This document shows positions 1 to 9,073 of a stretch of DNA of 64,000 nucleotides, one piece after another (the first letter of the stretch is position 1; every line of letters begins with the position of its first letter). The position numbers were made by a program, and so were the translations under genes. Below the pieces are notes generated by a model. That model was not told the origin of the DNA. It ran no database searches and saw only the letters and a list, made by a program, of their open reading frames with translations. Origin of the DNA: Saprospiraceae bacterium (GTDB lineage Bacteria; Bacteroidota; Bacteroidia; Chitinophagales; Saprospiraceae); NCBI GenBank assembly GCA_016714985.1, contig JADKBS010000027.1:1-64000 (forward strand), given 5' to 3'.

Positions 1-143
1 CGATTGCAGGTGCGATTTCTATTCCCACCCGGCACATCCACTCCGTCATTGAAATGGCGCACAAGGAGGATATTCGGAACTGCATTGACTTGCTAAAGGA
101 GAGTTTGAAGGGCCTTGATGGGTTTGACTGGGAGCATAAATAG
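1..143 (+). CDS. M42 family metallopeptidase, C-terminal end only
   Basis: Only the last 46 codons are in the window (frame starts at base 3, stop TAG at 141-143). They read IPTRHIHSVIEMAHKEDI and a helical tail, which matches the C-terminus of M42 (FrvX/endoglucanase-type) aminopeptidases. In that family this stretch holds the final His metal ligand region (IPTRYxHS) and the closing helix. The enzyme is a cytoplasmic co-catalytic metal aminopeptidase. It converges with the minus-strand gene at 348-3371. Family call is fairly firm; substrate is unknown. Confidence 0.75.
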   Translation, partial: IAGAISIPTRHIHSVIEMAHKEDIRNCIDLLKESLKGLDGFDWEHK

Positions 144-227
144 CCAGCAGTTTAGGAAGGCCAGTAGGTTCTTTTTGAAGAAAAATTAAGCATCCCTAAG
201 GAACTCCACCTGCTATACTTCTGGCCG

Positions 228-280
228 TTAGCTGTTGGCCAATTGCTTTTGGCCAAGAGCCAAAGGCCAAAAGCAAATTC
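228..280. repeat. Intergenic hairpin of iterated word TTTGGCC
   Basis: Between two convergent genes the word TTGGCC/GGCCAA recurs and folds: AATTGCTTTTGGCC on the left (about 241-254) pairs with GGCCAAAAGCAAATT on the right (about 265-279). No U-tract follows, so a simple terminator is uncertain. This is the first of about eight loci in the window where a short word is repeated imperfectly to build a hairpin. Confidence 0.6.
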
Positions 281-347
281 AAATGGACAAAACGCTGGCG
301 CTCCAAAGTATAAATACTTACAAAAAGGAATGGAAAGTTCCGCTGAA

Positions 348-3300
348 TCATCCGCCGGCCCCTTCCTCCACTTCAATTTCTTCCTCAACCTCTTGCAGTT
401 CTGGCAAGCTGTTCTGGAAACTGCCAAAAGCACTATAAACAACCTCATGGATACGGCTGCGGATGCTTTCGGTGAAGATTTTCCCATTGCGTGAACTGGG
501 GTTCACCCGGTTGGAAAGGAACACATAGACCAGCCGTTGGTCGGGGTCAACCCAAACACAAGTGCCCGTGAAGCCTGTATGACCAAAAGATTTGGCTGAA
601 GCATGGGGCGAGTAGGTCGGATAACGGCGCTTGGTTGGCTTGTCGAAGCCGAGGCCCCGGTGGTTGGCGTATTTGTTATCAACGAAGTCGTCCACCGTTT
701 TTTGCTCAAAGTACTGTACGCCCCCATAAATCCCGCCTTGGAGCAGCATGTGGAAAATGACCGCCAGGTCCTCGGCATTGCTGAAAAGGCCGGCACTGCC
801 GCCCACGCCTCCCATCAAGGCCACGCTGGGGTCGTGGACGTAACCTTGCACCAAGGTTTTGCGCCAATAGTTATCCTGCTCAGTGGGCACTATTTGGGAT
901 TTCGGGAAACTGTACAATGGATTAAAGCTGATATTGCGCAACCCGAGCGGTCGGTAAACATGCTCGAACACATATTGGTCGAAAGGCGTATTGGCAACGA
1001 CCTCTACGATGCGCTTCAGCAGGTAAAAATTCACATCGCTGTACCTGAACCTCGGCTTGGGGTTGACGGCAAGGTTGAACACCCTTTTGGCAACAGTATC
1101 CCGAAAGGAGCTTTTGAAATACAGCCCATCTGCCACCTTTATGCTGTAGCTGCCTTTGCGCTTGCGACAGAAGTAGTCGTTGCAGCCCTTGGCAGGCACG
1201 TTTTTGCCGGAAAAGAACTTTGACAACGGCATCTGGGCCTGCAGCCCAGATTGATGCAAAAGCAGTTCCTTGATTTTAATATAGCCCACCGCAGAATTGG
1301 ACGGCACGCTCAAATAATCGGACACCCGCCCATCCAAGTTCAACTTCCCTTTTTCCACCAAGGTCATTACAGCCAATGTGGTGGCAGCTACTTTGGTCAC
1401 AGAGGCAATGTCGTAAAGGTGCTCGTTGCCCACTGGTTGGGCCGTTTTGGAATAGGTGAAATTGCCGAAGCTCTTGGAGAAAATAACCTGACCGTCCTTT
1501 GCTACGGCTACTTGACAGCCGGGAAAGACGCCGTGGTCAATGGCCGATTCGGCAATGGCATTGATGCCAACCAGTCGCTCGGAGGCGATGCCTGCTTCTT
1601 CTGCCGAGGCAAAACCGAGCCTAACGGGCTTTTGATGGACGCTCATCCCAAAGCCCAAACTTTCATTGATGCTCAAAGGCAACGAGCCTTCCGATGAAAC
1701 CCCTCCGAACAATAACTGGGCAGCGAATGACTCCGTGAACTTGTTCCGTTCAAACACCTGAACACAAGCCACCGAGTTGTTGAAGTAATGCAGGTTTTTG
1801 GGATGTCCAAAATTGACCAAAACCACCTTGCCCTGCGTTGCGGCAATATTCACGCTTTCGATGAACTGCTTGTGAAATCCGGGGCGCAGCTCGATACTGT
1901 CCAAAAGCAAGATGGCCGCTGGCTGATGTTTGGCCATTTCAAACCTAAGAGATTTCAGCTCGCCAGAGACAGGCACGGAATGGCCAACGATTCGATAATT
2001 GGCGTATTTTGAGAACATCAAGCTGAAATCCTTGAAACTGTTTTTCGAGTATTTGAATACTTGAAAATCAGTGTCGTACAACTCCTGCAGGGGCAGGATT
2101 TCAGACTGGTCACGGGCAAGTACTACCGAGTTCTCGAACAGTTGGCCAATGAAATAATCCCAGCGAGGGTCTTCAAAATAACAAACGGCTCTGTCCACCT
2201 TGGCGTCGAGGTTGGTGGGGCGGGGCCGAAAGATAGGAAACATTTGGGGCACCTCTCGTTTGGCGCCAATGGACACAAACCTCACGGGCTTGTGCGTAAC
2301 GCTGTCGTGTGGGTGGTTGGAGAACTTAATGGGCAGTTTACCTCCTCCTACCCAAGCCTTGGCCAAAAGTACCCTTCGCACCCTTTCGTTCAGGTCCAAT
2401 TCCGTCAGCTTTCCGGCATCCATCAGCTTGTTGACCGTCCTGAAAACAGCGGCAGCATCGGGTGTGATAAGCAGGTCGGCACCAGCCAACAACTTGGTTT
2501 CCGGTGATTCATCCTTCCCAAGCTCCACCGCCATCAGGCCCTTGAACTTCAGATAGCGGTTGAAATAGTTTTTGGCATAGCCAGGAGGGAGTTTCTTAAC
2601 AGTGTCGGTTTCAAGCGCACTGCCATCCATCAAAAGGCCGGGTAAGCCAGCTTTTACAGGGGCCAGCAGGCTGGCCATCTCCAACTGCCTTATGGAGTCG
2701 TTTTCGGTGAAGTTGAACGATTGGAAGGCATCGCCGATGGCCAAAATGCGTTGGTCGTTCAATGCTTGGAACATACGGGACGTGCGCCATGTGAGTGCGC
2801 TGTCATTTTGTTCAAAAACCTGGTTGTCAAATACTTGCAAAGCGTCGTCCAACCTCCGGAAAGTAGGGTTCAGGCTCAGGTTGATGCCCATCACCTTGCA
2901 TTGTTCGATGTATTTTTTTTCCAAAAAAGCATGTAGCTCCGTGGAATCAATGGAAGCTGTCGAAACTGGGGAAGGGAAATGTTGCAGACCGATGAATTGA
3001 TTGTGCAGGGCAACTTTTTGGTCGGTGGCCAAGAACAGTGGCAGGTGTGCGCTCCTTTTGAGGCTATCCGTGGCGTACAGATAGTCGGCCACCGTCATGT
3101 TGCGAAGCAACAACCCTCCAACCATGCCATCATCGGTCTTTTCAAAAACGGCTGCCCGGCTTACGGAATCCGACATTGGGGCATCCCAAACGATGAGTTG
3201 ACCGATTTTTTGCTCAAAGCTCAAATTTGCAATCACCATATCCACTTGCGAAGTATCGGCCCCGCTGAATGGCATCACGACTTCGACAGGCCCACGCTTG

Positions 3301-3371
3301 GCACGCTGACAGGAGAGGGCCGACAAGAACAATGCAAGCCCGATTAGCCGTATGAGTGTTTTGGACAACAT
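348..3371 (-). CDS. GH3-like / serine hydrolase (beta-lactamase fold) fusion lipoprotein
   Basis: About 1007 aa. I start at the ATG at 3371 rather than the upstream TTG because it gives a clean lipoprotein signal (lipobox LSALSC, Cys21). Residues ~40-560 align by pattern with GH3 beta-N-acetylhexosaminidases (N and C lobes) and residues ~590-980 with class C beta-lactamase/PBP-like serine hydrolases. The second half has SVTK (S657, K660), YSD (Y777) and HTG (H931), so it looks active. The GH3 half lacks the KHFPGHGDT-type loop (GDAFQSF at ~213) and has Glu (~283, AVELG) where the Asp nucleophile sits. Family role: envelope peptidoglycan metabolism. An acidic tail (EVEEEIEVEE) ends the protein. 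The glycosidase half is probably inactive (inference). Confidence 0.85.
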   Translation of the reverse strand: MLSKTLIRLIGLALFLSALSCQRAKRGPVEVVMPFSGADTSQVDMVIANLSFEQKIGQLIVWDAPMSDSVSRAAVFEKTDDGMVGGLLLRNMTVADYLYATDSLKRSAHLPLFLATDQKVALHNQFIGLQHFPSPVSTASIDSTELHAFLEKKYIEQCKVMGINLSLNPTFRRLDDALQVFDNQVFEQNDSALTWRTSRMFQALNDQRILAIGDAFQSFNFTENDSIRQLEMASLLAPVKAGLPGLLMDGSALETDTVKKLPPGYAKNYFNRYLKFKGLMAVELGKDESPETKLLAGADLLITPDAAAVFRTVNKLMDAGKLTELDLNERVRRVLLAKAWVGGGKLPIKFSNHPHDSVTHKPVRFVSIGAKREVPQMFPIFRPRPTNLDAKVDRAVCYFEDPRWDYFIGQLFENSVVLARDQSEILPLQELYDTDFQVFKYSKNSFKDFSLMFSKYANYRIVGHSVPVSGELKSLRFEMAKHQPAAILLLDSIELRPGFHKQFIESVNIAATQGKVVLVNFGHPKNLHYFNNSVACVQVFERNKFTESFAAQLLFGGVSSEGSLPLSINESLGFGMSVHQKPVRLGFASAEEAGIASERLVGINAIAESAIDHGVFPGCQVAVAKDGQVIFSKSFGNFTYSKTAQPVGNEHLYDIASVTKVAATTLAVMTLVEKGKLNLDGRVSDYLSVPSNSAVGYIKIKELLLHQSGLQAQMPLSKFFSGKNVPAKGCNDYFCRKRKGSYSIKVADGLYFKSSFRDTVAKRVFNLAVNPKPRFRYSDVNFYLLKRIVEVVANTPFDQYVFEHVYRPLGLRNISFNPLYSFPKSQIVPTEQDNYWRKTLVQGYVHDPSVALMGGVGGSAGLFSNAEDLAVIFHMLLQGGIYGGVQYFEQKTVDDFVDNKYANHRGLGFDKPTKRRYPTYSPHASAKSFGHTGFTGTCVWVDPDQRLVYVFLSNRVNPSSRNGKIFTESIRSRIHEVVYSAFGSFQNSLPELQEVEEEIEVEEGAGG

Positions 3372-3568
3372 GCTTAATGCAAAATGGATTTTCAAGTCTG
3401 ATTTTCCTTGGAAGCGGCAAAAATAGCCGAAACCATGAATATGAACGAATTATCTACGAATGACCGTATTTTCCGAGGGGATGAAGGTACGCAGAATTTT
3501 GTGGTTTACATTTCAATCAAGTTTATACGCCAAGATTATGCCTGATATTCGTGCAGCAAAACAGCTGC

Positions 3569-3602
3569 TTGTTCGAGAGAAAAGGCAAATGCAGTAGCTT
3601 TG
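3569..3602 (+). promoter_or_regulatory. Bacteroidota-type promoter of accC
   Basis: TTG at 3569-3571 and TAGCTTTG (TAnnTTTG) at 3595-3602, 23 nt between them. It lies 29 nt before the ATG at 3632, and supports that start over the upstream in-frame start at 3551. Confidence 0.55.
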
Positions 3603-3631
3603 CGATCCGCCCAAAAGCGGTTCTTATAATT

Positions 3632-5098
3632 ATGAAAAAAATACTCGTTGCCAACCGTGGCGAAATTGCCCTGCGTGTGATGCGCACTGCCCGACGCATG
3701 GGCATCAAGACTGTTGCTGTTTATTCCGAAGTTGACCGCCGTTCACCACACGTGCTGTTTGCCGACGAAGCAGTCTGCATTGGCCCACCACCCAGCAGCC
3801 AATCTTATTTGATGGGGCAAAAAATCATTGAGGTCGCCCTTTCGCTTGGGGTGGACGGCATCCACCCTGGCTATGGTTTTTTGAGCGAGAATGCAGCATT
3901 TGCCCAGGCCGTGACCGATGCGGGCATCATTTTTATTGGCCCTTCTCCCTACTCCATTGAGGTAATGGGCAGCAAATTGGCCGCCAAGGAAGCCGTCAAA
4001 AAATTCAATATCCCAATGGTGCCCGGCACGGAAGGGGCGGTCAGCGATGTTGAGGAAGCCATCGAAGTCGGACGCACCGTGGGCTACCCACTGCTCGTGA
4101 AGGCATCGGCTGGGGGCGGCGGCAAGGGTATGCGCATCGTTGAGAACGAAGCAGAACTGGCCAGCCAGATGGAGCGGGCCATCAGCGAGGCCACCAGCGC
4201 CTTCGGCGATGGGTCGGTTTTCATCGAAAAATACGTTGGCTCGCCTCGGCACATCGAAATTCAAGTGCTGGCCGACCAGCATGGCAACACCGTCCACCTT
4301 TTCGAGCGGGAGTGCAGCGTGCAACGCCGCCACCAAAAAGTAGTGGAAGAGGCACCGAGCGCCATCCTCACCCCCGAAATCCGCATGGCGATGGGGGCAG
4401 ATGCGGTAAAAGTCGCCCAATCCTGCGACTACACAGGCGCTGGCACCGTGGAGTTCCTCGTGGACGAAAACTTGAACTACTACTTCCTCGAAATGAACAC
4501 CCGCCTACAAGTAGAGCATCCTGTCAGCGAATTGATTACGGGCGTTGACCTCGTGGAGCAGCAAATCAGGGTGGCACGGGGCGAAAAACTTTCATTTTCG
4601 CAATCGGATTTGAGCATAAAAGGCCATGCCTTGGAGCTGCGGGTCTATGCCGAAGACCCCTTGAACGACTTCCTGCCAAGCATCGGCAACCTGAGCACCT
4701 ATCGCCGACCCATTGGCGAGGGCATCCGGGTGGACGACGGTTTCGAGCAGGGCATGGACATCCCCATCTACTACGACCCGATGATTGCGAAGCTCATTGC
4801 CTTCGGCAAAGACCGAACGGAGGCCATCGCCCGACTACTACGGGCCATCGCCGACTATGAGATAGAAGGAGTGGCCACTACCCTACCCTTTGGCCGATTT
4901 GTGCTGGAGCATGAGGCGTTCCTTTCGGGCAAGTTCGATACCCATTTCGTGCAAAACTACTTCACGAAAGAAGCGCTTACCGCTGGCGAGGCGGACGAAG
5001 ATGCCGTGGCGGCAGCTTTGGCCTTGCAGGTTTATCTAAAGGAAAAAGGAGGTTGCATGTACCGGAGATGGGCGGAACGGGGTGGTGGCGGAAAGTGA
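3632..5098 (+). CDS. accC: Biotin carboxylase (acyl-CoA carboxylase subunit AccC)
   Basis: Begins MKKILVANRGEIALRVMRTA, the standard AccC start. It carries the ATP-grasp glycine loop GGGGKGM and the signature EMNTRLQVEHPVSE, and ends with the biotin carboxylase C-domain. It charges biotin on a carrier protein with CO2 for acetyl- or propionyl-CoA carboxylase. No carrier or carboxyltransferase gene is adjacent, so which complex it serves is open. The last ~17 residues (GGCMYRRWAERGGGGK) look wrong. Adding one base to the A5 run at 5043-5047 gives KRRLHVPEMGGTGWWRKVK, like the usual Trp-rich tail, with a stop at 5161-5163. I infer a homopolymer error there. Confidence 0.93.
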   Translation: MKKILVANRGEIALRVMRTARRMGIKTVAVYSEVDRRSPHVLFADEAVCIGPPPSSQSYLMGQKIIEVALSLGVDGIHPGYGFLSENAAFAQAVTDAGIIFIGPSPYSIEVMGSKLAAKEAVKKFNIPMVPGTEGAVSDVEEAIEVGRTVGYPLLVKASAGGGGKGMRIVENEAELASQMERAISEATSAFGDGSVFIEKYVGSPRHIEIQVLADQHGNTVHLFERECSVQRRHQKVVEEAPSAILTPEIRMAMGADAVKVAQSCDYTGAGTVEFLVDENLNYYFLEMNTRLQVEHPVSELITGVDLVEQQIRVARGEKLSFSQSDLSIKGHALELRVYAEDPLNDFLPSIGNLSTYRRPIGEGIRVDDGFEQGMDIPIYYDPMIAKLIAFGKDRTEAIARLLRAIADYEIEGVATTLPFGRFVLEHEAFLSGKFDTHFVQNYFTKEALTAGEADEDAVAAALALQVYLKEKGGCMYRRWAERGGGGK

Positions 5099-5432
5099 AG
5101 GGGCCGGGGGTGTTGTCGTGGGACCACTATTCAATGCCGATTTCCATTTCTCAAGCTCCCTGACTTCGCCGCAAGGATTCCCTTCAGGCGTCGTGTAACT
5201 CATTTGTACTCCTGGGTCTGGAACTAAATACCCACAAAATCCGTTTCGTTCCACCATTTGGACGCGGCAGCCGGTTCGCCTGTTTCCCCCTCCTGTTCCC
5301 TCATTTTGCTTTGCCCTTGCTGATGTTGAAAACACCAAGAAACCCCAAATTCTTCAGTTTTTGCTTCAATATTGCAGCAAAATCAACTAATCAGCAAACC
5401 AATTTCCACCAAAAATCAGGTTCTTGAACTCA
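5099..5432. other. Intergenic region between convergent genes
   Basis: Beyond the possible corrected end of accC (5163), I see no gene, clear hairpin or RNA. C-rich plus-strand triplets near 5400-5500 are the antisense of the next gene's 3' end. Confidence 0.4.
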
Positions 5433-6686
5433 CTATTTCATCAACACCAAATCCCCCTTCAACAACCCCACCCTGCCATCAATATACTCCACCTCCAGCA
5501 ACCAAACGAAAACGCCCGACTGGCAGGGCATGTCCCGGAACCTACCATGCCAATGCGTCGCCGGGTGAAATGGTGGTGCATCGAACACGCTGAACACCGC
5601 CTCGCCCCATCGGTCAAACACCTGCAACTGCTTGATTTTCAGCACACTGCGACCGGGATAAACCGTGAAGAAATCATTCGTGCCATCGCCATTGGGCGAG
5701 AAGGCATTGGGGACGTAAACATCGTCCTCCTTGCGGACCACCAAGGTTACCGCCCCTTCCGCTTCGCAACCGTTTTCTGTCACAGCAAAAAGACGGTACT
5801 GCGTCGTTGCCATCGGAAATGCTGTAGGGGATGGGCAGTCATCACAGTTCAAGCCAAGGCTCGGCGACCATTGATAAGCATCAATGGGTAAGGTTGAAAC
5901 CGCCTGTAAATCAAAGGTTTCCCCAAGCAACAGGATGGTGTCCTGAAGCACTTCCATCTCAAAACTGGGTGGGTCAGGCAGGTAAATGATGCGCTCCAAT
6001 TCGCAAGCTGCATGATCTCGCAGTTTCACATGGTGATTGCCTGCTTTCAGGCCATCATAATCTACTTTTTCTTGAAATGCGCCACCATTGAGGGAAGTGA
6101 AATAAGGAGCCCTGCCCCCAGCCACGTCAAGGCTCATCTCGCCGTTTTCCTCCCCAGTACACAATGGTTGAATTGTTCGCACTTGCACCTGCATGGCCGA
6201 TACTTCCAATAAGTGGCTGGCTTTGGCCGTGCAGCCGAATTGGTCGGTAACAGTTACTTCGTAAAGTCCTCCCTGCCCTACTTCGATTTCAGGTGTGGTG
6301 TCGCCTGTTGACCAAAGGTAGCCTGCATAATTGCCGACCTTCATTGGGGCTTTTTCGCCATCGCAAAAAATGGTCGGGGCATGGATTTGCGGAAGCAAAC
6401 GCTCGTGAACCGTAATGTGACAGCTCGTCGTGCTGTCGCAGCCTCGCCATGTTTGGCCTTGTAAAACCATTATGGTATCGCTGAACACTTTGATGCCCTC
6501 AAATGACTCGCCCCAGCAAAGGCTTGCAGAAATACTAGTCTTAGCATTCGGCCAGACCTTGATGCTTGTCTGTATGATGCTGTCGCAACCCGTCAACTCA
6601 GAAGCTACCGTTTCCATGAGCAGGGTATCATTTTGGTAGGCATTTCCTTTGTAAATAGCTCCTTCGCAAAGTTCAATGGCTATCAT
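5433..6686 (-). CDS. C-terminal part of a frameshifted T9SS cargo protein (type B sorting domain)
   Basis: 417 codons continuing the gene that starts at 8861. The piece carries two more 'GCDS'-type repeats, an Ig-like/SprB-like repeat (around GGRAPYFTSLNGGAF) and a final T9SS type B (CHU_C / gliding-associated) domain: VYVPNAFSPNGDGTNDFF, FDRWGEAVF, and the closing GDLVLMK. In Bacteroidota this domain sends the protein through the type IX system to the outside. The apparent start (MIAIELCEG) is not real: it sits mid-repeat, in a new frame after an indel near 6680. The protein is probably a long adhesin or matrix component. Confidence 0.8.
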   Translation of the reverse strand: MIAIELCEGAIYKGNAYQNDTLLMETVASELTGCDSIIQTSIKVWPNAKTSISASLCWGESFEGIKVFSDTIMVLQGQTWRGCDSTTSCHITVHERLLPQIHAPTIFCDGEKAPMKVGNYAGYLWSTGDTTPEIEVGQGGLYEVTVTDQFGCTAKASHLLEVSAMQVQVRTIQPLCTGEENGEMSLDVAGGRAPYFTSLNGGAFQEKVDYDGLKAGNHHVKLRDHAACELERIIYLPDPPSFEMEVLQDTILLLGETFDLQAVSTLPIDAYQWSPSLGLNCDDCPSPTAFPMATTQYRLFAVTENGCEAEGAVTLVVRKEDDVYVPNAFSPNGDGTNDFFTVYPGRSVLKIKQLQVFDRWGEAVFSVFDAPPFHPATHWHGRFRDMPCQSGVFVWLLEVEYIDGRVGLLKGDLVLMK

Positions 6687-7590
6687 CGGTAAAGCTGCTT
6701 GGACGAAGGCTCAACTCCAGCACCACCACGCTATCGCAGCCGTGCGAAGATTGAAAGGTTTGCTCGTAAATACCAGCAGTGCCAAGATTTAAACTTCCAA
6801 AATTTAGTTGTTCGCCCTCACAAATAGTAGTAGCAACATTCGTGTGCGGTGTTTCATAAAACTTTAAATCCAAGGTCACCATGCTATCGCAACCTGATGG
6901 CGATTGCAGCAACTGTTGGTACAAACCCGGCGTTGTAAGTTGTTGATTGTGAAACGAATAAGTCCCGCCTTCGCAAATACTTGCTTCAATGTATTCCTCT
7001 AAAATTGGTAATACTGTCAAGGTCAGCGTCACCATGCTGTCGCAACCGCTGGCAGTTTGGAGCAGTTGCTGGTATGTACCAGTCTGCATGAGCTGCTGGT
7101 TGCCAAATGCATAGCTGCTGCCGGGGCAGATGCTGGCGCTGATTTGCGAAGCGATGGAAGGCAACACCGCCAAGGTCAGCGTCACCATGCTGTCGCAACC
7201 ACTGGCCGTTTGCAAGGTCTGTTGATAGGTGCCCGCCTGCGTAAGCTGCTGGTTCCCAAATGCATAACTGCTGCCGGGGCAGATGCTGGCGCTGATTTGC
7301 GAAGCAACCACTGGCAAAACCGACAAATCCAAAGTCACCACACTATCGCAGCCGCTGGCCGTTTGGAGCAGTTGCTGATAAGTGCCCGCCTGCGTAAGCT
7401 GCTGGTTCCCAAAGGCATAACTGCTGCCGAGGCAGATGCTGGCGCTGATTTGCGAAGCAACCACCGGCAAAACCGACAAATCCAAATTCACCAAACTATC
7501 GCAGCCGCTCTCAGTTTGTAAAGTCAATTGATAAGCGCCCGCTGCTCGTAAGTTCTTGGTTCCCAAAGGCATGACTGACTTCCCAAACAA
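6673..7590 (-). CDS. Middle part of the same frameshifted surface protein: 51-aa GCDS repeats
   Basis: This part is about six tandem repeats with consensus ASICxGSSYAFGNQQL (then a GTYQQLLQTASGCDS block and a TLDLSVLP strand). The unit is 51 aa (153 bp); copies near 7131, 7284 and 7437 are almost identical in DNA, so the array expanded recently. Each unit has two Cys that could pair. It joins the upstream piece through two single-base insertions between about 7530 and 7590 and the downstream piece through one near 6680. Each time the repeat consensus shows exactly where the frame slips. Confidence 0.8.
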   Translation of the reverse strand: MFGKSVMPLGTKNLRAAGAYQLTLQTESGCDSLVNLDLSVLPVVASQISASICLGSSYAFGNQQLTQAGTYQQLLQTASGCDSVVTLDLSVLPVVASQISASICPGSSYAFGNQQLTQAGTYQQTLQTASGCDSMVTLTLAVLPSIASQISASICPGSSYAFGNQQLMQTGTYQQLLQTASGCDSMVTLTLTVLPILEEYIEASICEGGTYSFHNQQLTTPGLYQQLLQSPSGCDSMVTLDLKFYETPHTNVATTICEGEQLNFGSLNLGTAGIYEQTFQSSHGCDSVVVLELSLRPSSFTDDSH

Positions 7591-8861
7591 ATACTGGCGT
7601 TGATTTGTGAGCTTGCCCTAGGCAGGATTTCCAAGTGTAACACGGCGGTGCTGTCGCAACCATTTTGATCGATGAATACCTGCTCATAATCGCCCGATTG
7701 CACCAGCCATTGCCCTGCAAACCAAATGCCCTGGCCTTCGCAAATTGTCGCAGCCGTTTCTGTGGTCTGGGTCGGCAATACTGTCAAATCGAGCGTGATA
7801 AGGCTGTCGCAGCCGTCAATAGTGTTTAATTGAACGAGGTGTTGACCGGCTGTCGAAAACGATTCTCCCCCTACTTGCACGGCCGCTCCCTCGCAGGTCG
7901 CCATCGTCACAAATGACTGATAAACAGGCACTTCAATAGCTGTTTCATTGGAAACTGCCCTGCAAAATGGTTCGTTTAGGTTGTCTGCCGTGCCCGCCAT
8001 CAGCAATCGGAAAATTTGGCTGGGTTGGGGGTTGGGTTGGGTCAGGTTCGGGCTGTTTGCACCGGGTATATTGCTCCAATTTTGGCCGCCATCGTTGCTG
8101 ATTTGCCACTGGTAAAATGCCTGCTGCCACGGGCTTCCCTCGAAAATAGGGGTAAGTAACAAGGAGCCATCGCAGAGCGGAACCACCTCCGGCAACGTGA
8201 TTTTAGGTCCACAAAACTGCAGGCTGATATTGTCCAAAGCGAGGTCGTTGCCAAAGCCGCCGGGTGCGTTGTTGCGCAGCGAAAAAGTGAACTGTGAGAC
8301 GTTCGGGGGCGGTGTGAACTGGAACTCATAGGTGTGCCATTGCATGTCCATTGGGATGTCGCCCGTGGAGAAAACGACGTTGCCGTCAATGAGAAAGTCC
8401 ACATTAGGCAGTATGGCGTCAGTGAACTGGGGCAAGAAGATATTGATGATGTCTGCGGAGAAAATATAAGGCGTGTTTTGACAAACGGGCACTGTCCGCT
8501 GGTAAAAAACACCGGGTTGGTGACTTGCGTTAACGACCATCATATAGCCAAAGGGGTCTGGACTGTTGTCACCAATGTCTAGCCAAAACAGCTCTGCGAA
8601 CCAGTCCCAATCCACCGTGCTGTTGGCGATGCAATAGGCCCCGTCCACAGGTGGCGGGTCGAGGAAATAGAAGTAGCCGGGCGCTATATTTGGGTCATAG
8701 GGCAATATCATTTCAGTCCCGGAACCAAGGTCCCCGTCGGGGAAAACGTTGGGGCCGAGCGCACCGGGGCAGCCACTTACCTGGGCATTTAAATCAACGG
8801 ATTGTAAGAGCAAGCTGCCTAAAAGGATTGCCAAGCATTTGGGTTTGGATAGTGTTAGCAT
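7524..8861 (-). CDS. N-terminal part of the frameshifted T9SS type B surface protein
   Basis: Starts at ATG 8861 with a signal peptide (MLTLSKPKCLAILLGSLLLQ, cleavage probably after LNAQ). Residues ~25-215 look like a beta-sandwich, carbohydrate-binding-like domain (DFLIDGN, WHTYEFQFTPP, NDLALDNISL), then an Ig-like segment (YQWQISNDGGQNWSNI), then the first three GCDS repeats. With the two pieces downstream the intact protein would be about 1140 aa. Read alone it ends in an out-of-frame tail (SQSCLWEPRTYEQRALIN). It lies 212 nt from the next surface protein gene, which shares the GCDS repeat type; both are on the minus strand. Confidence 0.8.
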   Translation of the reverse strand: MLTLSKPKCLAILLGSLLLQSVDLNAQVSGCPGALGPNVFPDGDLGSGTEMILPYDPNIAPGYFYFLDPPPVDGAYCIANSTVDWDWFAELFWLDIGDNSPDPFGYMMVVNASHQPGVFYQRTVPVCQNTPYIFSADIINIFLPQFTDAILPNVDFLIDGNVVFSTGDIPMDMQWHTYEFQFTPPPNVSQFTFSLRNNAPGGFGNDLALDNISLQFCGPKITLPEVVPLCDGSLLLTPIFEGSPWQQAFYQWQISNDGGQNWSNIPGANSPNLTQPNPQPSQIFRLLMAGTADNLNEPFCRAVSNETAIEVPVYQSFVTMATCEGAAVQVGGESFSTAGQHLVQLNTIDGCDSLITLDLTVLPTQTTETAATICEGQGIWFAGQWLVQSGDYEQVFIDQNGCDSTAVLHLEILPRASSQINASICLGSQSCLWEPRTYEQRALIN

Positions 8862-9073
8862 CTCATCTGGATTATACTGTAAGTAGTATCTGAACGTGTC
8901 GCGTCAGCTTGGCAGAAGAATCTGCTAAAACAAGCAAATTGCAAGCCAAACTACACCAATTAGGGTACGGGGTAGATGAGACCAATTCTTAAAATGTCGG
9001 TGAAGGGGGGAAGCCGACGTGGGGGAAAATGTTAATTATGCCGCCATTATGATGGTGGATGTAAGGTAAAACC

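Noticed and set aside
5433..8861. Three separate genes for the surface protein pieces
   Set aside because: Repeat consensus runs through both junctions with single-base slips, so the pieces are one gene.
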